Part shown: positions 1 to 8,783 of the stretch, one piece after another | Layout of the letters: every line of letters starts with the position of its first letter | Position numbering within the stretch: the first letter of the stretch is position 1 | Origin: Paludibacteraceae bacterium | GTDB lineage: Bacteria > Bacteroidota > Bacteroidia > Bacteroidales > Paludibacteraceae | Direction of reading: 5' to 3' | DNA length: 64,000 nt | NCBI GenBank assembly: GCA_017527905.1 | Contig: JAFXPK010000023.1 | Span: forward strand, 88,724-152,723 | Notes under the pieces: generated by a model | What the model was told of the DNA's origin: nothing | Databases searched by the model: none | The model's input: the letters and a program-made list of their open reading frames with translations, nothing else | Made by a program: the position numbers and the translations under genes

Positions 1-1772
1 AAGCCGGAATGATATTCACGAAGATACGAGAGTCCCGCCTCCCTCGCATATATCGCATCACGGTCGTCAGAGCGGCTGAACAAAGAAGTGATCGCATTAC
101 CACCCACCGTACTATAGTTCTCATTGCCCACCTTATCCACATCGTATTTGCAGTAAACAGTCAGGGAGTGGACAGGGAACTCCACATGGTACTTCTCCTT
201 GTCGTTGAACGAATATTCGATAGAGCCCATACCCTTCGGTCGCTTATCCTTAAAGCCATAGGCGGCGTAGGTGGAGAGGAAGAAATGCTTATCGAACGCA
301 GTGGTCGTCTCACCCCCGAAACGGAGGCGGAAGCCCTCCAGATCGTTTGCGGAGATCATGGAAAATACAGGACCGATGTCGAACGGGCTATTCACCTTCT
401 TCGTCGGTATGAAATTATTCGTGCAGATTTTCACGAAGCCCTCCGTAAACCGATAAACAGGCACACGGCGCAACTCTTTCATCAGCAGACTCGTGCGCGC
501 CTCCTGCTCGGAGAGCGGCGCATAACGGAGCGAGTCCCACTCTGTAGCCGTTGTCTTACGGGAGGACGACTCATCCACCACAGGGTCCGGGAAATCGAAA
601 ATTGGCAAATCCGGCTTCTCGAACGAATAGTTCCGATAGGCGTTCAACCGCTCGCCATAGACACGGGGAGCCGCAGGCACAAAGAAGGCGGCACTGACGA
701 AATCCCTCGTCAACAGGCGAGTCCCATCCTGGGCATAATCAAAATCCTGATCGAAACTCATGCTTTCGACAAAGTTCAGATTAATGTTCTTCGGCAAATT
801 GAAATGCGCCCTTCTCAACGCATAGGAAGAATCCAACGACACATATAGGCTACCGGTGAAACCATACGCCTCGGTCGTGTGAGGCGTGAAGGCGATATTC
901 ACACAACGTACACCGTTGATTTCCAACGTATCCAAAGCAAAAAACTTATAGAAAGCGGGGGCAACGTTTGACAAAGGGCTCACGAAATGGGTTGAGAGCA
1001 GAACTATATCGTTTTCAAAGACATCCACACCCTTCAAATACTCATCGAACATGTTCTGTACACCTTCCTGAGGAAGCAACTCGTCGATTCCGTCGAATTT
1101 TTTCGCATGGACGACTGTCCGCAAACGTTCAGGAGTAGCCTGCCAATAGAGCGTCGACGCGACCTCCCGCAGTCCGAGAGGAAGAATGGAACGGCCCTTC
1201 TGCGTGGTGTCGATATGGTCATACAGGAAGCCGAAACGTTTATTCAACAGACCGAATTTGCCCGCCTCGAAACCATTCCACGCATACGTAATCTTCTGAT
1301 ACTTATCACATTGATAATATGAATGATTAACAATCGATGTGCGATCTTTGTTTTCTATCACCTTACGCACCAAATCGAGGGCGGGATTGTTCTTTTTAGA
1401 GTATCGTTGTTTTTTCCTTTTCGACACGACCACCTCATCGAGGGAGAACTCCTCCCAGTTCAAGTCCACCTTCAACGTTTTTCTCTTCCCATCCGCCTTG
1501 ACATAGATTTTTTTATCCTTATAACCCATCATGGAGAAGACCAAATAGCCTGACTCCCCTGTGGAGAGGGAAAAAGTACCGTTCTTGTCGGAAGTGGTGC
1601 CCATGTCCGTGCTCTCGAAATAAATCGCCACATAAGGGAGAGTCTCTTTGGTAATCGAGTCACGCACAACACCACCGACCTCCGTTTTCTCCGCCAACAC
1701 CCCAACGGAACAAGACAAGCACAAGAGAAGAAAGCAACCTAATCTTCGAAGAAAACTGACAAAATAGTTCAT
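1..1772 (-). CDS. DUF5686 / carboxypeptidase-regulatory-like outer-membrane protein (3' part off window)
   Basis: I translated this on the minus strand; it is open from the ATG at 1772 to the window edge (590 codons seen), so the C-terminus is missing. Residues 1-27 are a signal peptide (MNYFVSFLRRLGCFLL...). Residues about 32-115 are a CarboxypepD_reg-like beta-sandwich (VGGVVRDSITKETLPYVAIY, then SLDEVVVSKRKK). The rest resembles the DUF5686 family of Bacteroidetes, which is predicted to form an outer-membrane barrel, with motifs such as NPALDLVRKVIENKD. No enzymatic role is established for the family. The ATG lies only 5 bp behind the rnz stop, so the two are probably co-transcribed. The family call is from memory of the domain layout. 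Confidence 0.85.
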   Translation of the reverse strand, partial: MNYFVSFLRRLGCFLLLCLSCSVGVLAEKTEVGGVVRDSITKETLPYVAIYFESTDMGTTSDKNGTFSLSTGESGYLVFSMMGYKDKKIYVKADGKRKTLKVDLNWEEFSLDEVVVSKRKKQRYSKKNNPALDLVRKVIENKDRTSIVNHSYYQCDKYQKITYAWNGFEAGKFGLLNKRFGFLYDHIDTTQKGRSILPLGLREVASTLYWQATPERLRTVVHAKKFDGIDELLPQEGVQNMFDEYLKGVDVFENDIVLLSTHFVSPLSNVAPAFYKFFALDTLEINGVRCVNIAFTPHTTEAYGFTGSLYVSLDSSYALRRAHFNLPKNINLNFVESMSFDQDFDYAQDGTRLLTRDFVSAAFFVPAAPRVYGERLNAYRNYSFEKPDLPIFDFPDPVVDESSSRKTTATEWDSLRYAPLSEQEARTSLLMKELRRVPVYRFTEGFVKICTNNFIPTKKVNSPFDIGPVFSMISANDLEGFRLRFGGETTTAFDKHFFLSTYAAYGFKDKRPKGMGSIEYSFNDKEKYHVEFPVHSLTVYCKYDVDKVGNENYSTVGGNAITSLFSRSDDRDAIYAREAGLSYLREYHSG

Positions 1773-1777
1773 AACAA

Positions 1778-2704
1778 TCAGAAAATAAAAGTTTTACCGT
1801 CTATAGCGAAATCAGTCGCCTCAAATACACTTTTCGCCTCTTCGAGCAAAGGAAGAGGATCATCATATCGTGCGGAATAATGGCCGATGACCAATCGCTT
1901 CACATTCGCCATCTTCGCGATAGTAGCCGCCTGGAGCGCAGTGGAATGCATCGTTTTTTTCGCCGCAGGAAGGTCCTGATGCAGGAAAGTGGCCTCATGG
2001 AAAAGGCAATCCACCCCCTCGATATGCGGCAGGAACTTCTCCGTATAAGCCGTGTCGGAGCAATATGCGTAGCTCTTCGCAGGCGTCGGGTCGCTCGTCA
2101 ACTGTCGATTAGGGATCACCTCACCCTCCTCCGTCACGAAGTCCGCCCCTCGTTTGATCAAAGGAATCTGGGCGACCGGGATGTGGAAATACTTCACCAT
2201 CTCACCGTCGATGTGCCGTTCCTTCTCATGCTCCTTGAAAAGGAACCCGGAAGAGCGTACCGAATGCTTCAAGGGGAAAGACCTGACCGACAATGATTTA
2301 TCATCGTAAATCACCTCCGATTCTGTCGGCGAAAAGGGCTCAAAATGCACATTGAACGACAAACCCTTGCAAAAGAAGACGATCAATGGGCGAATCAACT
2401 GCTCCAGTTCGGGGTGAGAATGGATATAGACATCCGAAGTGCGGCCTTGCGTGTCCAACGTGGAGATGAGGCCCACCAGACCGAAGCAATGGTCTCCATG
2501 TAGGTGGGAGATAAAGATATGGTTCAGGCGGGAGACACGCACCCCATAACGTCGCACCTGATGCTGCGTTCCCTCCCCACAGTCGATCATAAAAACCTTC
2601 TCTCTCAAGGAAAGCACCTGAGAGGGATGGGAGAACTTCTTCGTAGGCACCGCCGAACCGGCCCCTAATATCTGTAACTGAACGTTTTCCAACGCATTAA
2701 ACAA
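1778..2704 (-). CDS. rnz: Ribonuclease Z (tRNase Z)
   Basis: Zinc-dependent endonuclease that trims the 3' trailer of pre-tRNAs in the cytoplasm. The 308-residue protein has the normal short-form length. The metallo-beta-lactamase signature HLHGDH is at residues 67-72, after the N-terminal LGAGSAVPT and the MIDCGEGTQ segment typical of ElaC-type enzymes. Later metal ligands sit in CSDTAYTE, FHEATF and GHYSARY. The flexible-arm region is present. The start at MFNALENVQL is natural; no better ATG exists upstream. It is the first gene of a leftward pair with the DUF5686 gene, 5 bp apart. Confidence 0.96.
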   Translation of the reverse strand: MFNALENVQLQILGAGSAVPTKKFSHPSQVLSLREKVFMIDCGEGTQHQVRRYGVRVSRLNHIFISHLHGDHCFGLVGLISTLDTQGRTSDVYIHSHPELEQLIRPLIVFFCKGLSFNVHFEPFSPTESEVIYDDKSLSVRSFPLKHSVRSSGFLFKEHEKERHIDGEMVKYFHIPVAQIPLIKRGADFVTEEGEVIPNRQLTSDPTPAKSYAYCSDTAYTEKFLPHIEGVDCLFHEATFLHQDLPAAKKTMHSTALQAATIAKMANVKRLVIGHYSARYDDPLPLLEEAKSVFEATDFAIDGKTFIF

Positions 2705-3033
2705 TTAAACAGGCCTTATGACAAGACCCTGAACCATCAAAACATAAATCTCGCCGAATCAAACAACAGAGATCTCACAAAAGCGGGTTATCCACTATTC
2801 ATGCGCAAAAATAACCATAAAAACAGAGAGAATCTAAAATGCGCAACACATGAAATAATATTTTTTCATAATATACTGAGAAACAAAAAGTTGCGTAAAA
2901 TCCATCATCGACATATAAATCACAGCCATTCCATGTCCGAAGGAAAAGCAAAGCGGCCGCAGGATATTCCCGCAGCCGCTTTCTACTAACATGATACAAG
3001 TATAATAATCCTGCAAAAAGCAGAATAAGATTT
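2705..3033. other. Intergenic, AT-rich
   Basis: 329 bp between the rnz start and the xylanase stop. It holds the xylanase terminator hairpin and presumably the rnz promoter, though I see no clean TAnnTTTG box facing rnz. No convincing gene or RNA seen. Confidence 0.5.
2950..2982 (-). terminator. Hairpin downstream of xylanase
   Basis: Arms AAAGCGGC (2950-2957) and GCCGCTTT (2975-2982) flank a 17-nt loop that can pair further. Lies 52 bp beyond the xylanase stop. The U tract on the minus strand is weak (CTTTTCC), so termination strength is uncertain. Confidence 0.6.
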
Positions 3034-5103
3034 TTATTTTGCCACAACAAGTTTGCTTACTGACACGCCATTCTCTGTAACGATGCGAACCATGTAGTTG
3101 CCATCTTGCAGATCAGCGACAGAGATAGCGTTCTCATTGCTCTTCTTCAGCACAACACCTTCCGTTGAGATGATCTCAACACTGATTGGAGTGACACCAT
3201 AAACCCTTACCTCAGAAGATGCAGGGTTCGGCCCGATTGCGACTAGTGCGTTAACGTCCTCCACAGAACTTACGTAACCTTCCAAATCGAATTGGATCCA
3301 ATCTATATCAATCCAGCTTCCTGTGTTCTTGATGACCATGTTCTGAACGCCTTTCTTAAGCGAAACTTTTTTGCTCACCTTCACATCGTCAAATGTTCCC
3401 CAGCTGCCCAATTTCTTAACACTCACATCGAAAGACACATTTGATTCGTCGAACTCCACTGACAATGAACCTGAATCATTGCCTTCACCCAAGTGCAGTG
3501 TCACGTCGTAGTCACCATCCTTTTTCACGTCAACGGTATAAGACATCCACTCGTCACCTTCGAACGAACCGACTGCCACACCGCCAGAGATCTCTTTGAG
3601 GTCAACATCATCCTTACGATAGTGGTTGGTGTAGTCGTCGCATTTGTTGCCATCCGATTGATCGAAATAGGCCATGCCGGAAGCACCCTCGTCATAATTC
3701 TCAGCCTCAATCTTACCAGGGATAACTGCGGCGGATCCGCCATAAGGCTTGTTAGGTTCAACCACCTTAACAGAAGAAGATCCTTTTACCTCATCATTGC
3801 TGTTCGTGATGACTACAACCTTGATGGAGTAGTTTCCAGCCTCTTCAGGAGTCCAAGTAAAGGATTCTCCCTCACCGATCTTAGTGTCACCAGCGTAATA
3901 GGTTACGCTCTTAATGCCGCTATCCGAATTCTTCAATGTAACCGAGAAGTCCACACTCTTGCCAAGGACAACCGTAGACTTGCTTACCTCAACGCTTGCT
4001 GATGGACCGGCAGGACCACCTGCTTCCTTTCCGCAGAACTTTGCCGTTGCGGCCTTGGCTTTGTCGGATGCCATGTATTCGCGCAACCATTTCATGCTAG
4101 CACGGTCTTGGCCTTGACCCGACACTAAACCTGTATTGGATCTCCAAGTGGCGCCATTTATATATCCCCAGATTGTAATACCAGAGACGTAGTCAGCCTC
4201 CCACATGGCAGGGAAGGAACCCTTCATGATATCCAACTGGGTGTTGTCGTTGGCCTGATTGATATCATACTCTGTAATGTAACACTGCAACTCCCTACCG
4301 CCATTCCTTGTGATTTGGTCGTGGATATCCTTCAGATTGTTCTCGAAACCAGACATGCTGTTGCCGTGTCCCTGGTAATAATCGTCCAAATCGTGGGTCT
4401 GATGTCCGTAAGCATCGATTGGAGCGCCTTGTTTTACCAATGTCGAAACAAGGCTTATGAACTCACTTTTCTGGTGGGTGAGAGTGTTATAGTCGTTGTA
4501 AATCAACACGGCGTTAGGGAATCTCTCACGAGCCATTTTAAATGCCTCTGTAATCCATTTGTAGTCGGAAGGTTTATCGCTGTTACCCAATGCTTGGCTC
4601 AAGAGTTTCTTGAAATCACCACCACCACTACCTTCGGCATGTCCCGGAATTGCCTCGTTAACAACATCGATTATCGCCAAATCAGGATACTTGATCGCAA
4701 CAGCGTCCATCCAATATCCAACCTGTTGCTTCAATTCGGAAGGCGAACAGTTTGACAAAACTGTCGGGAATTGGCTGGTCCAAACGAGACAGTGGAATTT
4801 GAATAATACATTATTCTGTTTACACCATTTGTAATGAGCGTCGCTAGAACTCCATTTCCACTTCTGAATACCTTCTTGTGCGCTGCTCACCTTGCAATTC
4901 ACGATTTCGCCCCATTTGGACTCATTCTCGCAAGTGAGCTGATCCCACATTGCCTCATACTTCAAACCGCTCACATTGGGTTGTATTTGCCCCCTTGTGG
5001 TGATGTTACCCAAAAACTTACATGTGTTTTTGTTCAATTGTGCGTTCGCCATACCTATACTCATAAGTATGGCAGTAATTAGTGTAATAAAAACTCTATT
5101 CAT
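3034..5103 (-). CDS. Secreted GH10 endo-1,4-beta-xylanase with CBM6 and T9SS tail
   Basis: Endo-xylanase that cleaves the beta-1,4 backbone of xylan outside the cell. Signal peptide at residues 1-21 (MNRVFITLITAILMSIGMANA). GH10 barrel about 30-350: acid/base Glu150 in VVNEA, nucleophile Glu278 in YITEYD, plus NDYN at 203-206 and HQTHD. An Ig-like linker domain follows (about 370-447), then a family 6 carbohydrate-binding module (462-600, starting PGKIEAENY), then a type IX secretion sorting domain (about 615-689) ending VSVSKLVVAK. So the protein should cross the outer membrane through T9SS and be released or surface-anchored. It is transcribed alone, divergent from the CotH-like gene across a 461-bp region with a LacI-type palindrome, which fits substrate-responsive control. 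Domain assignments are by motif; specificity for xylan rather than other GH10 substrates is inferred. Confidence 0.95.
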   Translation of the reverse strand: MNRVFITLITAILMSIGMANAQLNKNTCKFLGNITTRGQIQPNVSGLKYEAMWDQLTCENESKWGEIVNCKVSSAQEGIQKWKWSSSDAHYKWCKQNNVLFKFHCLVWTSQFPTVLSNCSPSELKQQVGYWMDAVAIKYPDLAIIDVVNEAIPGHAEGSGGGDFKKLLSQALGNSDKPSDYKWITEAFKMARERFPNAVLIYNDYNTLTHQKSEFISLVSTLVKQGAPIDAYGHQTHDLDDYYQGHGNSMSGFENNLKDIHDQITRNGGRELQCYITEYDINQANDNTQLDIMKGSFPAMWEADYVSGITIWGYINGATWRSNTGLVSGQGQDRASMKWLREYMASDKAKAATAKFCGKEAGGPAGPSASVEVSKSTVVLGKSVDFSVTLKNSDSGIKSVTYYAGDTKIGEGESFTWTPEEAGNYSIKVVVITNSNDEVKGSSSVKVVEPNKPYGGSAAVIPGKIEAENYDEGASGMAYFDQSDGNKCDDYTNHYRKDDVDLKEISGGVAVGSFEGDEWMSYTVDVKKDGDYDVTLHLGEGNDSGSLSVEFDESNVSFDVSVKKLGSWGTFDDVKVSKKVSLKKGVQNMVIKNTGSWIDIDWIQFDLEGYVSSVEDVNALVAIGPNPASSEVRVYGVTPISVEIISTEGVVLKKSNENAISVADLQDGNYMVRIVTENGVSVSKLVVAK

Positions 5104-5478
5104 TTTTCGTGTTTTTTATAATATTAAACTATATTTGCGTCACCTAAAAAACCGTCGTTTGCCCTATTTTTTTCGTCGTTGTTTGAAGGATTTTCAGCGT
5201 TGTCAGAAAAACTATCAAAACGGGGGCAAGTTACAAATTATATCCGACATAACAACTATTTCTAGATTTTTTTTCAAAAAAAGAAACAAATCGGGTTCAT
5301 TTACCGTATCGGATATTTACATTCATTCATTTTTAACCATATAATCACTCACACTTTTAAGACTGGCGCACATAACGTTTCATTCGCCTCATCTAAATGA
5401 ACCCGACATGATTTGAATCAAAACAACAACGAAAGATTTCTCCGGACTAAATCATCCATGTTTAATTTTGTCGGAATT

Positions 5479-5490
5479 TGAAACGTTTCA
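5479..5490. promoter_or_regulatory. Candidate LacI/GalR-family operator
   Basis: TGAAACGTTTCA is a perfect 12-bp palindrome with the central CG that LacI/GalR-family operators usually have. It ends 12 bp upstream of the -33 element of the CotH-like gene, a position compatible with either activation or repression. No LacI-family gene is in the window, so the regulator is unknown. Confidence 0.5.
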
Positions 5491-5502
5491 CAAACAATTA
5501 GG

Positions 5503-5533
5503 CTTGTAAATCCATCCAAAAGCGATATATTCG
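5503..5533 (+). promoter_or_regulatory. Bacteroidetes sigma-A promoter of CotH-like gene
   Basis: CTTG at 5503-5506, 19-nt spacer, TATATTCG at 5526-5533 (consensus TTTG-N19-TAnnTTTG). Transcription should begin near 5540, giving a leader of about 25 nt. Confidence 0.65.
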
Positions 5534-5564
5534 CGGCCGTATCCTGACAAACTAAACAACAGAC

Positions 5565-8500
5565 ATGTATAAAAGAATCTTTTTATCGGCAGTTATCACC
5601 GCAGTCTATGTGACACTGTCATTTGCGAAAGTCTCCATCAACGAACTTTCGACATGCAACTACTCGTCCTTCATGAACAGGGACAATTACAACTTCTCCA
5701 ACTATATCGAATTCACCACCGACGAAGACTCCGTCAACCTGAACGGATACACAATCACCCACTACGGCAAGCAGGCGGTCAAGGGGAAACTCGTGGTACG
5801 ATGGAGATGGGTCGTGAACAAAGATTGGGTAATCACACCCAACACCGTCCTTTGGCTCGACGAGACTAAGAAAAATGGCCATGCGGACTTCAAACTGGAC
5901 GCTGACGGAGGTGCCATTGTGCTATCAGAAGAAGGCACAGTCATCGACTCCCTCCACTACGAAAAGATGGGAACCAACCTTGCCTACGGACGCACCGACA
6001 AAGGATGTGGCTACATGTCACCCACACCCGGCAGCCCGAACAGCAGGGCATACGCCGACATCAACACCTGCCGATGCGCCTCCCCCACCCTCAGCCACAA
6101 GGGAGGCATCATGAGCGAACCGTTCCAACTCAGCATAGAGGGGGAAGGTGAGATCTACTACACCACCAACGGTTCGGACCCGACACCAGAGACCGGCACA
6201 CGCTACACCGAACCCATTTATATCGACAGATGCTCGAATATAAAGGCCAAATCATTCATAGACAGCCTAATACCTAGCAAAACTGTCACGGCCACCTACC
6301 TCATAAACGACAAAGTCCACGATAGCATTGGATTCTCCATCCCTATCGTATCCATCACGGTAGACTCCAGCTACTTCTACAGCGATTCCCTAGGCATCTG
6401 CGTTGTCGGGAAAAACGGAGTCGCCGGAGAAAAAAGTTGTACGAGGGCCAAAGCCAACTATAACCAAGAGTGGAAACGCCCCGTCAACTTCGAATACATC
6501 GTGGACGGACAGTCCGTCGTTTGCCAAGAGCTAGAGGCCAAAGTGGAAGGGGGATGTTCCAGAACAGAGAAAATCAAATCCCTCGCCCTCAAGGCCAGCA
6601 ACAAGACGGGGGAAGACTCCATCAACTACCATTTCTTCCAATCGAAGCCAGACATCCTACACTCCACACTACACCTCAGGAACGGCGGCACCGCCTACTC
6701 CAAAGTGCGCATCAGAGATGGCCTGATGCAAACACTCGCCATCGGCATGAACATAGACTACCAGGCATTCCAACCCGTGGCATATTACATCAACGGAGTA
6801 TACCAAGGATTGATGGATCTGAACGAACGAACCAATGCAGACTACATTGAAGCCAATTACGGCATCGACGAAGAGGACATCGACCTCATCACACTCTCCG
6901 ACCAACTTGGCATACGAGCCAGCGAAGGTGACATAGATGCCTATGACGACATGGTGTCCGCCCTGAAAAACGCCGGCAAAGCAGACTCCGTCACCTTGTA
7001 CGAGAGAGCCTGCGGACGCATGGACATGGACGAATACGTGGATTACCAGATTTTCCAACAATTCATCGTCAACACAGACTGGCCCGGCAACAACACGAAG
7101 ATTTGGAGGGAAAGAGAGAACGGTAAATTCCGATGGATACTCTTCAACACAGACTTCGGATTCGGACTCCCCGGATACGAATACCTGGGCGGAGCCAACA
7201 AAAACATGATCGAATGGTGCGCAGGGAAAGGAACCCTGCAATGGGCCAACAGATATGCTTGGATGATCACAATATTCAGGAGCCTATACCAAAACAGGTT
7301 CTTCAAGAAAAAATTCACGACGAAGTTCCTCATCCACCTCTCCTCCACCCTCTCCCCGCAACGGATCGAGGCTGTATTCGACAGTATTTCGACACTTGTG
7401 GACAAGGAATACCAAATATCGTTCAACGGAACGACAGGTAAGAAGGCGACCGCCTCCATGAGATCATTCGCGATGAACCGTCACAAATATATCTACGGTC
7501 ATCTACAAAACTATGTCGGCGGTGGAGACACCGTCAGCCTTCAACTCGCTTCGGAAAGGAAGGATGCCAAACTATATTTCAACGGAGAGCTCATCACCAG
7601 CTACAACGGCAAGTATTTCTCCAACTACGAGCTGGAGCTCAACGTCATCCCGCCACAGGGCTATGAGCTGGACAAATGGGTCATCACGTGCGACACGATC
7701 GGTGAAGTCGCTTCCGACACACTGGAGCCAAGGAACAAACTGCCAGGATACTTGGTGACCAAACTCCGCTCGGGAGGAAAGATCACGGCCACCTTCAAAC
7801 CGGCTGACGAACCTAAGCCAGAGGGCATGCCGACACTCGTCATCAACGAGATATGCACCTCCAGCAGCGCACTTTCCAAGAACCCCGGACCTAATGGGAA
7901 GTTCTCGGATTGGATTGAGATATACAATTACGGAGAGGAGAGCTACGACTTGGCCAACTATACCCTCTCCATCATAGGCACAGACACAAAAACACTCAAA
8001 CAATCAACGATCCCCGTAGGCTACGAGCATACCATCATACGCCCTAAGGAGCACAAAGTTCTCTGGGCGAACGGAGACAGCACCATCAGTCCTTCCAGCC
8101 TCAACTTCGCCATCAACAAGGACAGTCTCTACACCATCTGTCTTTTACGCAACGACACAGACTATATCGACTGCGTGGAGCTTGTGGCCCTGCAGACCAA
8201 CGAATCCTACGCAAGAGAGGTGGACAGTTCGGCGAACTGGGTCATCTACGGAATCGACCCGCTGGAACTCAACCCTACGCCAGGCAAGAAGAACGGAGAA
8301 AAGGACACCACCGGCGTGAACAACACCCTCGCCGACCTCATGTCGCTCTCCCTCTACCCCAACCCGGCCAACCAACAGATCCACATCCAAGCCTCAGAAC
8401 CAATGGAGCAGGTCATCTTTTACGACATGACAGGCAACCAACGGCTACGCCTTCGCCCGAAAGAACGACAGCTCTCTCTGGAAATCACAACATGGCCAAG

Positions 8501-8567
8501 AGGTTTGTACCTTATAGAAATCATTACAGATAACAAGTCGGGCTTACTCAAATTCCTGAAAAAATAA
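5565..8567 (+). CDS. Secreted CotH-kinase-family protein with lamin-tail domains and T9SS tail
   Basis: 1000 residues. Signal peptide 1-21. Domain order: a lamin-tail-like domain (VSINELSTCNYS..., about 22-150), a chitobiase C-terminal-like domain (IYYTTNGSDPTPETGTRY), a CotH domain with an IPIVSITVDSSYFYS opening, LNERTNADYIE and the NTDFGFGL segment near residue 528, a second lamin-tail domain (LVINEICTSSSAL... DWIEIYNYG, about 760-880), and a T9SS sorting tail (SLYPNPANQQ... GLLKFLKK). CotH proteins are atypical kinases in spore formers; in Bacteroidetes secreted versions the substrate is unknown, and CotH-bearing proteins often accompany cellulose or xylan degradation. Pairing with a divergent xylanase suggests a role in fibre attack or attachment, which is inference. 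Confidence 0.88.
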   Translation: MYKRIFLSAVITAVYVTLSFAKVSINELSTCNYSSFMNRDNYNFSNYIEFTTDEDSVNLNGYTITHYGKQAVKGKLVVRWRWVVNKDWVITPNTVLWLDETKKNGHADFKLDADGGAIVLSEEGTVIDSLHYEKMGTNLAYGRTDKGCGYMSPTPGSPNSRAYADINTCRCASPTLSHKGGIMSEPFQLSIEGEGEIYYTTNGSDPTPETGTRYTEPIYIDRCSNIKAKSFIDSLIPSKTVTATYLINDKVHDSIGFSIPIVSITVDSSYFYSDSLGICVVGKNGVAGEKSCTRAKANYNQEWKRPVNFEYIVDGQSVVCQELEAKVEGGCSRTEKIKSLALKASNKTGEDSINYHFFQSKPDILHSTLHLRNGGTAYSKVRIRDGLMQTLAIGMNIDYQAFQPVAYYINGVYQGLMDLNERTNADYIEANYGIDEEDIDLITLSDQLGIRASEGDIDAYDDMVSALKNAGKADSVTLYERACGRMDMDEYVDYQIFQQFIVNTDWPGNNTKIWRERENGKFRWILFNTDFGFGLPGYEYLGGANKNMIEWCAGKGTLQWANRYAWMITIFRSLYQNRFFKKKFTTKFLIHLSSTLSPQRIEAVFDSISTLVDKEYQISFNGTTGKKATASMRSFAMNRHKYIYGHLQNYVGGGDTVSLQLASERKDAKLYFNGELITSYNGKYFSNYELELNVIPPQGYELDKWVITCDTIGEVASDTLEPRNKLPGYLVTKLRSGGKITATFKPADEPKPEGMPTLVINEICTSSSALSKNPGPNGKFSDWIEIYNYGEESYDLANYTLSIIGTDTKTLKQSTIPVGYEHTIIRPKEHKVLWANGDSTISPSSLNFAINKDSLYTICLLRNDTDYIDCVELVALQTNESYAREVDSSANWVIYGIDPLELNPTPGKKNGEKDTTGVNNTLADLMSLSLYPNPANQQIHIQASEPMEQVIFYDMTGNQRLRLRPKERQLSLEITTWPRGLYLIEIITDNKSGLLKFLKK

Positions 8568-8611
8568 ACATTTATACTCTCACTTCAGGAATAATAAAAA
8601 ACGACTTCAGA

Positions 8612-8640
8612 AGGCGCGGAAATTTTTTCTGCGCCTCTTT
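8612..8640 (+). terminator. Rho-independent terminator
   Basis: AGGCGC (8612-8617) pairs with GCGCCT (8631-8636), with GGAAA/TTTTC extending the stem, followed by CTTTTATAT. Lies 45 bp after the CotH-like gene. Confidence 0.8.
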
Positions 8641-8660
8641 TATATATTTAGCGAAAACCG

Positions 8661-8692
8661 CTTGTTTCGTTCAAAAAAATGACGTAATTTCG
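8661..8692 (+). promoter_or_regulatory. Promoter of aminotransferase gene
   Basis: CTTG at 8661-8664, 20-nt spacer, TAATTTCG at 8685-8692. Predicted leader about 85 nt before the ATG at 8784. Confidence 0.55.
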
Positions 8693-8783
8693 CACCTAAT
8701 TTAGGTGTGCAAGATTTACAAACCTAACAAACTGAAATTAAACAGTATACATAAGAAAACAATTATAAAATAGACGAAAAAAA

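Larger units (their letters stand above)
5104..5564. other. Divergent regulatory region xylanase / CotH-like gene
   Basis: 461 bp without a gene. AT-rich, with T and A runs near 5165-5285. Contains a perfect 12-bp LacI-type palindrome (5479-5490), a weaker related site around 5371-5382 (ATAACGTTTCAT) and the rightward promoter at 5503-5533. No clear leftward -7 box found. Confidence 0.6.

Noticed and set aside
1..1553. Rightward open frames of up to 279 codons over the first 1.5 kb
   Set aside because: They are antisense to a leftward DUF5686 gene with signal peptide and recognisable domains.
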